Origin: Devosia indica
GTDB taxonomy: Bacteria; Pseudomonadota; Alphaproteobacteria; Rhizobiales; Devosiaceae
Length of the DNA stretch: 64,000 nt
NCBI RefSeq assembly: GCF_003056405.1
Contig: NZ_PYVZ01000020.1
Coordinates: 1-64,000 of the forward strand
Direction: 5' to 3'
The notes under the pieces are model-generated. The model saw nothing but the letters and a program-made list of their open reading frames with translations. It searched no databases and was not told the DNA's origin. Positions 43,173 through 51,984 of the stretch are shown piece by piece. How positions within the stretch are numbered: the first letter of the stretch is position 1; every line of letters begins with the position of its first letter. The position numbers and the translations under genes are program-made.

Positions 43173-43937
43173 ATGCCCGCCGCCCTTTCCATTTCCGGCC
43201 TCACCAAAGCCTTCGACCGCCCGGTCGTAAAGGGTGTCGATCTGACGGTCGGAGCCGGCGAATTCTACGCCCTGCTCGGCCCCAATGGCGCCGGCAAGAC
43301 CACCATCCTGCGCATGGTGGCAGGCCTGCTCAAACCCGATAGCGGATCGATTTCAATCCTGGGTATTGACGCCCTGGCCGATCCGGTCTCCGCCAAGCGC
43401 CGCATGGCCTGGGTGTCCGATGAGCCCATGGTCTATGACCGCCTCACCCCGCTCGAATATCTCGATTTCGTCGCCGGGCTCTGGCAGGTCGGTCCGGCCC
43501 GCGCCCGCCAATCGGCACACGACCTGATCGACTGGCTCGGTCTCTCGCCCCATGCCAATGAACTGTGCGGCGGCTTCTCCAAGGGCATGCTGCAAAAGGT
43601 CGCCCTGGCAGGTGCCCTCGTGCATGACCCCGATCTCATCATTCTCGACGAGCCGCTGACCGGCCTGGACGCAGGTTCCGCCCGCCAGGTCAAGGATGTC
43701 CTGCGCAGCAAGACGGCAGCAGGCGTCACCGTCATCATGACCACCCATATTCTCGAAGTCGCCGAGCGCATGGCCGAACGTATTGGTGTCATTGCCGAAG
43801 GCCGCCTGATCGCCGAAGGTACGCTCGAGGAGTTGCGGACCCGCATCGGCCGCGAAACTACGCTCGAGGAAATCTTTCTCGATCTGGTTGCCCAGGGCGC
43901 GGCCGAAAACGGCCTGTCAAAACAGGACGCCGCGTGA
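43173..43937 (+). CDS. ABC transporter ATP-binding protein (drug/antibiotic export type)
   Basis: 254 residues. Walker A LLGPNGAGKTTILRM, a signature region CGGFSKGMLQKVALAGAL, Walker B LIILDEPLTGLDAGS and the switch His in TTHILEVAERM are present. The signature FSKGM in place of LSGGQ, and the early GEFYALLGPNGAGKTT, are those of the CcmA/YhaQ-like export ATPases. It overlaps the permease gene by 4 bases (GTGA). The substrate is unknown. Confidence 0.9.
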   Translation: MPAALSISGLTKAFDRPVVKGVDLTVGAGEFYALLGPNGAGKTTILRMVAGLLKPDSGSISILGIDALADPVSAKRRMAWVSDEPMVYDRLTPLEYLDFVAGLWQVGPARARQSAHDLIDWLGLSPHANELCGGFSKGMLQKVALAGALVHDPDLIILDEPLTGLDAGSARQVKDVLRSKTAAGVTVIMTTHILEVAERMAERIGVIAEGRLIAEGTLEELRTRIGRETTLEEIFLDLVAQGAAENGLSKQDAA

Positions 43938-45472
43938 CCTTCGCCCCCGCATCGCTGCCCTGGCTCGCAGCACATGAATTTCGCCTCGCCTGGCGTGACA
44001 CGCTGGCCATTATGACCGGCGGCCGACGCGTCCGCCTCTTTGGCTGGGCCGCAGGAGGCGGCACGGTCTTCGGTATCATGCTTCTCATCGCCTGGTTCGC
44101 GGTCCGGCCCTGGGTCGAGGCGGGCATAGTCATCGACAAGCAGGCGCTGGTGATGATCTCAGGCATGGGCCTGCTGTTCTGGACGGTCACCCTGTCCCAG
44201 GCGCTCGAAGCGGTCACCAGGGTCTATTATGGACGGTCCGATCTCGACCTGATCCTGTCTTCGCCGGCCTCAAGTGCCCGGCTATTTGCCGTCCGCGCCG
44301 GCACGGTCTTTGTCTCAACGACCGCCCTCGGGCTTGTTCTCGTCAGCCCCCTGGTCATGGCCCTCGTTCTGCAAGACGGTCTGCGCTGGTTCTCAGCCTT
44401 CCTGGTCATCATTGCCCTGGCTGCACTCTCTGTCGCCATCGCCATGGCTGTCACTCGCCTGCTATTCCGCCTCACCGGCCCCCGCCGTACGCGCCTGATT
44501 GCCCAGATCGTGGCCGGTATTGTCGGCGCCGGCTTTGTCATCGGTATCCAGGCCGCCGCCATTCTCTCCCACGAAGGCTTTTCGCGGCTCGCTTTCTTCC
44601 AGTCCGATGCCATCGTCGCCGCCGCGCCGGCTTCCGACAGCCTGCTCTGGCTCCCCGCGCGCGCGGCTTTGGGCGAACCCATGCCGGCCCTACTGATGAT
44701 AGCCTTGTCACTCATTGCATTTGCGGCAACAGCGGCCCTCATCGCCCCCAGCTATGGCCGCCTGGCCACCGCCGCCGCCGGGCTCAATCATGTCCGCGGC
44801 CAGCGCCGACCGCAAAAACGGGCCTTCCGCCCGGCCAGCCAGCGCCAGGCCCTGCGCCGCAAGGAATTCCTGCTGCTCCAGCGCGACCCCTGGCTACTCT
44901 CGCAAACCCTGATGCAATTGCTCTATCTGGTGCCACCCGCCCTGCTGCTCTGGATCAATTACGGCGCATCATCCGGCGATGGCACTTTCATTGTCATTGT
45001 GCCGGTGCTGGTCATGGCCTGCGGCCAACTGGCCGGTGGCCTTGCCTGGCTCGCCATCTCAGGCGAGGACGCACATGATCTGGTCGCAACCGCGCCCCTT
45101 ACTCCGTCCACGATATTGCGCGCCAAGATCGAGGCCGTGCTGACCATCATTGCCCTGGTCATGGCGCCGCTTCTGCTCATGATCGGCCTTGCCGCCTGGC
45201 CCATGGCGCTCGTCACCGCAGCTTGCGCTGCCGCAGCAGCAGCCGCGTCAACCACCATTCAGCTCTGGTTTCGCGTCACCGCCAAGCGTTCAATGTTCCG
45301 CCGTCGTCAGGTCGCCTCGCGGGCGGCAACCCTCTGCGAGGCCTTTTCATCCATCCTCTGGGCTGGTACTGGCGCGCTCTGGGCCGCAGGCCTGTCCCTT
45401 GCCATCGGCCCGGCAATTCTGGCCTTGCTGGTTCTGGCAATTGCCCGCCTCCTGGCGCCCCGTCAGGGCTAG
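43934..45472 (+). CDS. ABC transporter permease, large multi-helix protein
   Basis: 512 residues starting at GTG 43934 within the stop of the ATPase gene. It has about ten to twelve membrane helices (for example VFGIMLLIAWFAVRPWV, FLVIIALAALSVAIAMAVTRLLF, IIALVMAPLLLMIGLAAWPMALV). The size and layout suggest two fused six-helix permease halves joined by a basic cytosolic loop (about 290-320: HVRGQRRPQKRAFRPASQRQ). With the ATPase it forms an exporter of unknown substrate. Confidence 0.82.
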   Translation: MTFAPASLPWLAAHEFRLAWRDTLAIMTGGRRVRLFGWAAGGGTVFGIMLLIAWFAVRPWVEAGIVIDKQALVMISGMGLLFWTVTLSQALEAVTRVYYGRSDLDLILSSPASSARLFAVRAGTVFVSTTALGLVLVSPLVMALVLQDGLRWFSAFLVIIALAALSVAIAMAVTRLLFRLTGPRRTRLIAQIVAGIVGAGFVIGIQAAAILSHEGFSRLAFFQSDAIVAAAPASDSLLWLPARAALGEPMPALLMIALSLIAFAATAALIAPSYGRLATAAAGLNHVRGQRRPQKRAFRPASQRQALRRKEFLLLQRDPWLLSQTLMQLLYLVPPALLLWINYGASSGDGTFIVIVPVLVMACGQLAGGLAWLAISGEDAHDLVATAPLTPSTILRAKIEAVLTIIALVMAPLLLMIGLAAWPMALVTAACAAAAAAASTTIQLWFRVTAKRSMFRRRQVASRAATLCEAFSSILWAGTGALWAAGLSLAIGPAILALLVLAIARLLAPRQG

Positions 45473-45487
45473 TCCGTGCGCCGGATC

Positions 45488-46629
45488 TCAATCGTGCTTT
45501 TCGCCGAGCAGGTCCGATATCAGCCGCACTAGCTGATGTTGCCGGTGCGTGTGGGTCTTGGCAAAAGTGGTCCGGAGCTGGTTGCGGACCGTATGCACAC
45601 TCAGGCCCTTGCGCGCGGCGATCACGCCAAGCGTCTCTCCGCCATAAAGCGCAAGCGCCAGAGCGGTTTCCGCCGGGGACAGGCCAAACCGCTTGCCGAG
45701 TTCGTCAGCCAGTCTTTGTTTGATTTGCCCTGCGCTTGCTTCCATGAACAGGAAGGCCACGGGACGCATCTGGTCATCCAGGGCAAAGCGCTTTTCACCG
45801 GCCGCCAGAGGGCTGGGCACCAGGCTCATGCGCCAGCTCGCACTGCCCTTTCCCAGTTTGAGCGATACGCGATGTGGCAGCAGGCGCATGGTGCCAAAGG
45901 CAATTGCCTGAATACCCTTTGCAAGCAGGTCTTCGGCCTGCGGGTCAGCAAAGACCAGCGCCCCATTGCTGCTGATCTGCGGTTCGGCCCAGTCATCGAT
46001 GAACTGCTGCGCCAGTGCGTTCATGTAGCACAGATGGCCCTTCGAATTGAGCGCCACCGCAGCGATCGGTAGCCGTGCGACAAATTCTCGAGGTCCTCCG
46101 CATTGCCTGGCTTGGGCATGCGTCTGGCCGCATCGAAAGCGCGCGACAGATGCGGGGCAATGCGCGTCATCATCGTCTTCAACTCCGGATTGCGCTGCTC
46201 CTCATCCTTGAGGCGCACATTTGCGGTCAGGCCGAAGAAGCGGTTGGCATCGGAAAAGAAGGTGATGCCGACCCCGGTCGCGATGTCTTCCTGTGGACGC
46301 ACCCAGTCATGGTAGTATTCGGTCGTCAGGAGCGACTGTCGGTCCAGCAATTGCTCTGCCGTTTGCGCCACCCCGACCGGTGCCTGCGCAAGACCCGGTG
46401 CCCAGGCGTTTACCCTGGAATAATAATCGATCCATTGCTGCATATAGTCCTTGTCATAGCCGCTATGGACCATGCCAAGATGGCTGTTTGCCTTCAGGTC
46501 ATGCCCCCAAAGTGCAAACTTCACCCCATCGAACCGGGCATTCAGCCCATCGATCCAGTTCTGCCAGGATAATGTGCCGTGCATCGCCTGGTAGATCTGA
46601 TCCACCAGATCATCATTGTCGGCAGCCAT
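45488..46629 (-). pseudogene. LuxR-family regulator broken by a one-base frameshift
   Basis: One gene is split into two overlapping frames. The first frame starts at ATG 46629 behind AGGAGGGG, runs with LVDQIYQAMHGTLSWQNWIDGL to KPGNAEDLENL, and then degenerates and stops at 46021. Shifting by one base near 46080-46086 (at the TTT of AATTTGTC on the minus strand) continues as VARLPIAAVALNSKGHLCYMNALAQQF and ends with a LuxR HTH (FGLSPAETALALALYGGETLGVIAARKGLSVHTVRNQLRTTFAKT). The whole would be about 380 residues: an N-terminal sensory domain, a PAS-like middle and a C-terminal HTH. It is either a true pseudogene or a sequencing error in a short T-run. Confidence 0.8.
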
Positions 46630-46749
46630 CCCCCCTCCTGGTTGCGACTAGCACATGCTGTCTCGGGCCTGACCCGATCAATAATGCTTGCGAAGAATAC
46701 CAAATTACATAGCACATTTGCACTATGTGAAAGGCGTAATATTTGACGC

Positions 46750-47115
46750 TTAACGCAAAACTGGTGATTTCCAGTCGCACCACGCACGCACCAACCCCTC
46801 CAATTCCACCTGCTTGCCAGCAAGGTCTGCGGCGTCATGCACCTTCATGGTTCGCGCTTCCTCGCCCGTCCCCTCCAGACTTGGAAACTGTCCCGGAATA
46901 CGCGCGCCATTGTGCACCAGAAGGCTGACATGTTTCTTGGAGCGGGGATTGAAGCTGGCCAGATTGCCATTGCAGACAAAGGTCGGCGTCTTCCATTTGA
47001 TGGTTTCGCCCAGCCGCGCATCGGCACCCAGCATTACGGCGCGAACCGCCTGCATCAGCGTCTTCTGCGGCGAGTCATACTCGGCAAACCAGGCATCCAC
47101 CTCTTGCTTGCACAT
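46750..47115 (-). CDS. DUF1801 protein
   Basis: 121 residues. MCKQEVDAWFAEYDSPQKTLMQAVRAVMLGADARLGETIKWKTPTFVCNGNLASFNPRSKKHVSLLVHNGA is the DUF1801 (YdhG-like) pattern, with the conserved E.IKW..P.F block. The biochemical role is unknown. It stands alone between the broken LuxR gene and the DUF1328 gene. Confidence 0.82.
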   Translation of the reverse strand: MCKQEVDAWFAEYDSPQKTLMQAVRAVMLGADARLGETIKWKTPTFVCNGNLASFNPRSKKHVSLLVHNGARIPGQFPSLEGTGEEARTMKVHDAADLAGKQVELEGLVRAWCDWKSPVLR

Positions 47116-47193
47116 CGTCCTCCCCTTCCGAACAGGCAGCGCAAGATCAAAAACTAACGCTGCCTGCGACGGAGAACAATCGGCTTCGAGGAC

Positions 47194-47367
47194 CTAGAAC
47201 AGGATCGCCAGGCCCATCATCGCCATGATCAGGATGATGACGATGCCGATGAGCATGATGCCGGCAACGATCTTGGCGAGGGTTGCCGCCGCCCCGGCCA
47301 GTCCGGAAAACCCCAACATGCCGGCAACAAGCGCGACGACGACGAGAATGAGCAAGAGTTGCAGCAT
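47194..47367 (-). CDS. Small membrane protein, DUF1328 / YtjA family
   Basis: 57 residues with two membrane helices: MLQLLLILVVVALVAGMLGF, a short SGLAGAAATLAKIVAG linker, then IMLIGIVIILIMAMMGLAILF. It has the exact size and FSGLAGAAA signature of DUF1328 (E. coli YtjA). A longer in-frame start at 47550 is not credible. An EcfG-type promoter lies 36 bases upstream, so it belongs to the general stress regulon. The function is unknown. Confidence 0.87.
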   Translation of the reverse strand: MLQLLLILVVVALVAGMLGFSGLAGAAATLAKIVAGIMLIGIVIILIMAMMGLAILF

Positions 47368-47402
47368 TGGATATCTTTGCCTTTTGTCTGGTTCATCTTG
47401 CA

Positions 47403-47427
47403 AACGTCGCCGCTCTTGCTCCGTTCC
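47403..47427 (-). promoter_or_regulatory. EcfG-type general stress promoter for the DUF1328 gene
   Basis: On the minus strand: GGAAC (47427-47423), a 16-base spacer, CGTT (47406-47403). This is identical in form to the sites at 18660 and 58670. Confidence 0.75.
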
Positions 47428-47510
47428 AGCATGAATGCACGAAATATCCGGTCTTAACCGGATGTGAGGGGCGGTCACGCTAATATACGCTCTGGCCGGG
47501 GAGATTGTTG

Positions 47511-49844
47511 TTGCGGCACCTGCTGAGATGGACCGCTGCCATTGTGGCAATACTGGTGCTGCTGGGTTTGACCCAGTCCGGCATGCTGGCCTCGCTCGAC
47601 CGCCGCCTGGACGATTGGCGATTGGCCGCCACGTCCCGACCGGTGAGCGAGACGACCGTCGTCGTTGAGATCGACAGCCAAAGTCTGGCGGAAATGGGCA
47701 TCTGGCCCTGGCCGCGCAGCCTGCACGCCGCCCTGCTAGACCGTCTCATGGCCGCAGGCGCTGACGAAGTGGTCTTCGACATCGACTTTTCAAGCAGCCG
47801 CGATCCCTTCGACGACGCCCAGTTCACTGCGGCCCTGGAACGGGCAGGCGGCTATGCATGGCTCGCGGCATTTGCCCAGACGGGGGCTGATGGCCAATTC
47901 CATTTTTCCCGACCCCTGCCTGAATTCGCAGCCAGTGCCGGCTCGGTTCTGGTCAATGTGCTGTTGGACCCGCTGACTGCAACGGCACGCAGCCTGCCCG
48001 TTTCCGCCACGGATGAACATGGCACTATTCCCGCTCTGGCGGTTCAGCTTGCCCGCAATCAGTCCGCCTTGCCTGAAATCCTCGAGATCGACTTCAGCCT
48101 GAACCTGGCCGATCTGCCGCGCCTGAGCTTCACAGATGTTCTCTACGGTCGCGTAGACCCGGCCCTGCTCGCGGGCAAGCAGGTCATCGTCGGGGCCAGC
48201 GCCATCGAGTTGCGCGACTTCTTCACTGTTCCTCGCTATGGCGTGATACCAGGGCCGGTCCTTCAGGCTTTGGCTCTGGAGACCCTAAAGACTGGGCGGA
48301 TCCTGACCAATTGGGGTCACCTGCCCGGCGTTCTGATTGTCTCCGCCCTCGCGCTTCTGCTGCTCTTCCGCCCACGCCGGGCCAATGTGCCGACCATTTT
48401 CGCCACCCTGGCAATGACGTCTTTTCTCGGCGAGGCCATGGCGCTCTTAGCCTACGCCCAACTCAACCTGCTGGTCAGCACCGCCAGCCTGCATGTTGGC
48501 CTGGTCATCCTGTTTGGCCTGGCCCTGGCAGACAATGGCTACAATCATCTCCTTGCCCGCCGTGCCGCGCAGGACCGTTTGCGTTTTCTGGCCACCCACG
48601 ACGCGGCGACCGGCCTGCTCTCCCAGCAGGGATTGATGGAACTGCCCCGCACGCTGGTGCCGCAAGTGCTTCTGCTGCTGCAGGTTCAGGCCACTGACGA
48701 ACTGCGGGTCACGCTGGGCCACGATGTGGTCGAAGCTGTGCTGTACCAGTTTGCCCACCGCTTGGGGCATGCCGGGTTCACCGAGGTTGCGCGCACCGCC
48801 CCCGCGACATTCGCCTTGCTGCGCGGCGATGATGGCGATGCGGACGGATTGGCCCGCACAGCCACCCAGCTCAGAACGAGCCTTTCGGGCGAATATCATG
48901 CTGACGGCCACCACCTGCATATCGAAGTCGTCGTCGGGTATGCCAGCGGCGCGCACACACGCGCCGAACTGCTCAATCAGGCAGAGATCGCGTTGATCCA
49001 GGCCCGTGCCGATCGGCTTCAAACCCGAAGCTTCAGCCCTGCGGACCAGTCGATCCTGGACCGTCACCGCCGGCTTGATCGCGATCTGCGCCGGGCTCTG
49101 GGCCGCAATCAGCTTCGATTGAACTTCCAGCCCCAGGTCGATCTCAAATCTCGCAACATCATCGGCGCCGAAGCCCTGATGCGTTGGGACCACCCCGAAT
49201 TGGGCCCGGTCTCTCCCGCCGAGTTCATTCCGCTTGCCGAGGAAACCGGCCTCATCGTCGAGCTGGGGCGTTGGATCCTCTTCGAGGCCTGCCAGCAGGC
49301 AGCCGCGTGGCCAAGCCCGATTACGGTGGCCGTCAACGTATCGCCGATCCAGTTCCAGCATGTCGATCTGGCCGCAACCGTGGCGAACGCCCTGCGCAGT
49401 TCGGGCCTGCCGGCCTCACGTCTCGAACTGGAAATTACCGAGAGCAGCCGGGTCACAGATCCCGGTCGCGTCCACGCGGTGATGTGGCAATTGCGCGATC
49501 TGGGCGTACGCCTCGCCATCGACGATTTCGGCACCGGCTATTCGTCGCTCAGCTATTTCCGCGACCTGCCCTTCGACCTGGTCAAGATCGACCAAAGCTT
49601 CGTGCGCGACCGCACGTCCGCTTCAGACCGCAATCTGCTGGCGGCCATCGTCGACCTTGCGGCCAGGATGGACAAGCTCACCATTGCCGAAGGCGTCGAG
49701 GATGAGGCGACGGCCTGCCTGTTGGGCGCACTCGGTTGCAATTACGGCCAGGGCTATTATTTCAGCCGCCCGATTTCAGACACCGACATGCACGCAATCC
49801 TTGCGGCCCCGGCCCGGAACCCTCCGGGCCTAATTGCCCAATAG
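47511..49844 (+). CDS. CHASE2-EAL membrane cyclic-di-GMP phosphodiesterase with degenerate GGDEF
   Basis: 777 residues. Three in-frame TTGs (47505, 47508, 47511) are possible starts; GGGGAG at 47498-47503 fits 47511 best. A CHASE2 sensor (about 25-255, periplasmic; VVVEIDSQSLAEMGIWPWPRSLHAALLDRL, VVFDIDFSSSRDPFDDAQF) is followed by three membrane helices (about 265-345) and a GGDEF-like domain without the GGDEF motif (about 365-505; RGDDGDADG in its place). The EAL domain (about 520-765) has IGAEALMRW, NVSPIQFQ, ELEITES, IDDFGTGYSSLSYFRDLP, KIDQSFV and IAEGVED, so catalysis looks intact. It is convergent with the FecR gene, overlapping by 15 bases. Confidence 0.9.
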   Translation: MRHLLRWTAAIVAILVLLGLTQSGMLASLDRRLDDWRLAATSRPVSETTVVVEIDSQSLAEMGIWPWPRSLHAALLDRLMAAGADEVVFDIDFSSSRDPFDDAQFTAALERAGGYAWLAAFAQTGADGQFHFSRPLPEFAASAGSVLVNVLLDPLTATARSLPVSATDEHGTIPALAVQLARNQSALPEILEIDFSLNLADLPRLSFTDVLYGRVDPALLAGKQVIVGASAIELRDFFTVPRYGVIPGPVLQALALETLKTGRILTNWGHLPGVLIVSALALLLLFRPRRANVPTIFATLAMTSFLGEAMALLAYAQLNLLVSTASLHVGLVILFGLALADNGYNHLLARRAAQDRLRFLATHDAATGLLSQQGLMELPRTLVPQVLLLLQVQATDELRVTLGHDVVEAVLYQFAHRLGHAGFTEVARTAPATFALLRGDDGDADGLARTATQLRTSLSGEYHADGHHLHIEVVVGYASGAHTRAELLNQAEIALIQARADRLQTRSFSPADQSILDRHRRLDRDLRRALGRNQLRLNFQPQVDLKSRNIIGAEALMRWDHPELGPVSPAEFIPLAEETGLIVELGRWILFEACQQAAAWPSPITVAVNVSPIQFQHVDLAATVANALRSSGLPASRLELEITESSRVTDPGRVHAVMWQLRDLGVRLAIDDFGTGYSSLSYFRDLPFDLVKIDQSFVRDRTSASDRNLLAAIVDLAARMDKLTIAEGVEDEATACLLGALGCNYGQGYYFSRPISDTDMHAILAAPARNPPGLIAQ

Positions 49845-50882
49845 GCCCAGCCCCAGACCCAGCCCATTGCCGCCACCGACGCTCACCTCGACATCGACAA
49901 TGCCCAGGTCGACATCAACGCTGGCGCTCCCACCATTGCCATTGCCGTTGTTGCCGTCGCCACCCTGACCTTGGGCATTGCCGCTATTGCCAACACCGAC
50001 ATTGACGGAAACACCATTGCCGCCGCCAACGGAGGCGCTGGCATTGGCATTGCCAGCACCAACCGCGGCATTTGCGCTACCATTGCCAACGTCGGCCGAC
50101 GCGGTCACGCCGTTCCGGCCATTGCCGTTGCCATTGCCGTTGTTTCCCTGCCCGAGGCGAACGTTCGCACTCACCCCATTGCCCTGACCACCGGCATTTA
50201 CACGCGCATTGATATTGGGAACGCCACCAGTCCTGACCGCTTCGAGTGCCGCTTCGGCAGGCAGGTTACCGTCCAGCACTGCGGCCCGGGCCGCAGCAGG
50301 CACCGGCTCGCCATCGATAAGGAAAACGGCCTTGTCCGCCCCCGGCCCGCTGATATCCAGGGGCGACGCTTGGCTGGCAGCGGCCGACTGCCCGCGGGTC
50401 ACATCGACCACCATGTCATGCACGTTGTCCTGCACCTGCACCACGCCGCTCCCGACATCCACCCGGGCCTGTCCATTGCTGTAGGTGACTGTGAACTGTG
50501 TACCCTTGACCACGGCGGCCAGCACCGGCGTCTGCACGGAGAAATGCTGCACATTGCGTTTCTCGGCTTCAATGGTCACAACGCCGCTGCTCTGAATGAC
50601 GCTGGTCATCTTCTGGCCCGCCGCATCCCGAACGGCTATCTGGGTGTTCGGACCCAGTGCAATGCTCTCCTGGCCGCGCACCAGCTCCAGCCGCCCATTT
50701 GAGGCCGTGCGCACCTTGCCGCCATCGGGCACCACATCGCCCCGCTCAAGAGCCACCCAGGTATTGCGCTCGAACTGCATGACAGTGCCCCGCAGGCGTT
50801 CGGCAATCCATTCATCGGCCAGCGCGACCGAGCTGAAGGACATCAGAGTAAGAGCTGCAAGCACTGAACGAGCGATACGCAT
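49830..50882 (-). CDS. FecR-domain secreted protein with Asn/Gly repeat tail
   Basis: 350 residues. A signal peptide (MRIARSVLAALTLMSFSSVALA) is followed by a FecR domain (about 25-175; VALERGDVVPDGGKVRTASNGRLELVRGQESIALGPNTQI, TPVLAAVVKGTQFTV). From about residue 225 the sequence is low-complexity Asn/Gly/Ala/Val, with alternating units such as GQGNNGNGNGNGRNG and ADVGNGSANAAVGAGNANA, possibly an extended beta or amyloid-like surface segment. FecR proteins of this type are often next to CHASE2 proteins, as here, suggesting a sensory partnership. Confidence 0.85.
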   Translation of the reverse strand: MRIARSVLAALTLMSFSSVALADEWIAERLRGTVMQFERNTWVALERGDVVPDGGKVRTASNGRLELVRGQESIALGPNTQIAVRDAAGQKMTSVIQSSGVVTIEAEKRNVQHFSVQTPVLAAVVKGTQFTVTYSNGQARVDVGSGVVQVQDNVHDMVVDVTRGQSAAASQASPLDISGPGADKAVFLIDGEPVPAAARAAVLDGNLPAEAALEAVRTGGVPNINARVNAGGQGNGVSANVRLGQGNNGNGNGNGRNGVTASADVGNGSANAAVGAGNANASASVGGGNGVSVNVGVGNSGNAQGQGGDGNNGNGNGGSASVDVDLGIVDVEVSVGGGNGLGLGLGLLGN

Positions 50883-51039
50883 GGGTTTCTACCTCCAAGG
50901 CGGACTACTGCCCGCGCATTGGAAACAACTTCGCGCTTTACCTGCTTAATCGAGGCTTAATTCGGGTCTCGCCGCCCCCGGAACCCCGCTCACTTCATTG
51001 GCGAGGGTTAATGCGTTCCTGCGCAATACTGCCGACTTG

Positions 51040-51960
51040 TCAGAATTCCAATCCAGCCGGCACTGGTGGCGGTGTATGCACCACGGTAATCCGCACCCGC
51101 TCATTGGCAGCCATATAGGGGTCATTGGGGAAGAACGGCTCGCCCGTCGCCCGCCCGGTCACCGCCTTGAAGCGATCATCGCTCATGCCGAATTCGCCCA
51201 GGATCGAGCGCACCACATTGGCGCGATCCGCCGACAACTCCCACGGACCATAGCGGGGATTGTCGTAGCGCCCGCCCGCCGCTGTGTGACCCGATATCGT
51301 CACCTGCGCATTGAGCTGCTGCAGGATCGGGCCAATCGCGGCGATCGCTGCACGCGTCGGCTCCAGCGGATATTTCGACCCCTCTGGAAACATCGGTCGG
51401 CCCTGCTGGTCCACGATCTGGATATCCAGCCCTTCCTCGGTCTGCTCGACAAGCAGATTGTCCATGAACGGCGTTACCTCGGGCAGTGACTGCCAGGCCT
51501 GCTTGATGCTCGCCGCCGCACTGTGGAAGGCCTGCGCTTCGAGCGATTGCAGGTTGAATTCACTGTCGCTGCTGGCGCGTTGCTCGCTGCCTTGCTGGCG
51601 CGCGGCTCCGCCGATATGGGTATCCGTCGTGCCCTGGTCCGAGCTCTGCGGCGAGGCAGGGCGATCCTCGATCACGTCGGCCGAGGAGCCTGACATCTGA
51701 TTGCCCGAATTGTCCATCGCATTGCCGCCCATGACGCCGCCAGCGCCACTGGTCGTGGTGCTCAGGGATGCCGGCGCGAAGTAGTTGGCCAGCCCCTCCT
51801 TCTGCTCGGGCGTCGTCATGCTGATCAGCCACATCAACAGGAAGAACGCCATCATCGCCGTCACAAAGTCGGCATAGGCGATCTTCCAGGCACCGCCATG
51901 GTGGGCGTGCCCTTTCTTCTTGATCTTCTTGATGATGATCGGCTGATCGTAATTCGCCAT
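51040..51960 (-). CDS. motB: Flagellar motor stator protein MotB
   Basis: 306 residues. The N-terminal basic stretch and single membrane helix (AWKIAYADFVTAMMAFFLLMWLISM) carry the proton-binding Asp (YADF). A flexible periplasmic region (60-150) is followed by the OmpA-type peptidoglycan-binding domain (about 175-300; VTISGHTAAGG, ELSADRANVVRSIL). With MotA it forms the stator that powers flagellar rotation. No other flagellar genes are nearby. It lies 24 bases downstream of motA. Confidence 0.93.
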   Translation of the reverse strand: MANYDQPIIIKKIKKKGHAHHGGAWKIAYADFVTAMMAFFLLMWLISMTTPEQKEGLANYFAPASLSTTTSGAGGVMGGNAMDNSGNQMSGSSADVIEDRPASPQSSDQGTTDTHIGGAARQQGSEQRASSDSEFNLQSLEAQAFHSAAASIKQAWQSLPEVTPFMDNLLVEQTEEGLDIQIVDQQGRPMFPEGSKYPLEPTRAAIAAIGPILQQLNAQVTISGHTAAGGRYDNPRYGPWELSADRANVVRSILGEFGMSDDRFKAVTGRATGEPFFPNDPYMAANERVRITVVHTPPPVPAGLEF

Positions 51961-51984
51961 TCTGGCTGACCCCTGTTCTGGCTA

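Noticed and set aside
50980..51010. GGAAC upstream of the FecR/motB region considered as an EcfG promoter
   Set aside because: No CGTT follows at 16-17 bases (the nearest GTT is about 22 bases away), and the orientation points into the 3' end of motB.
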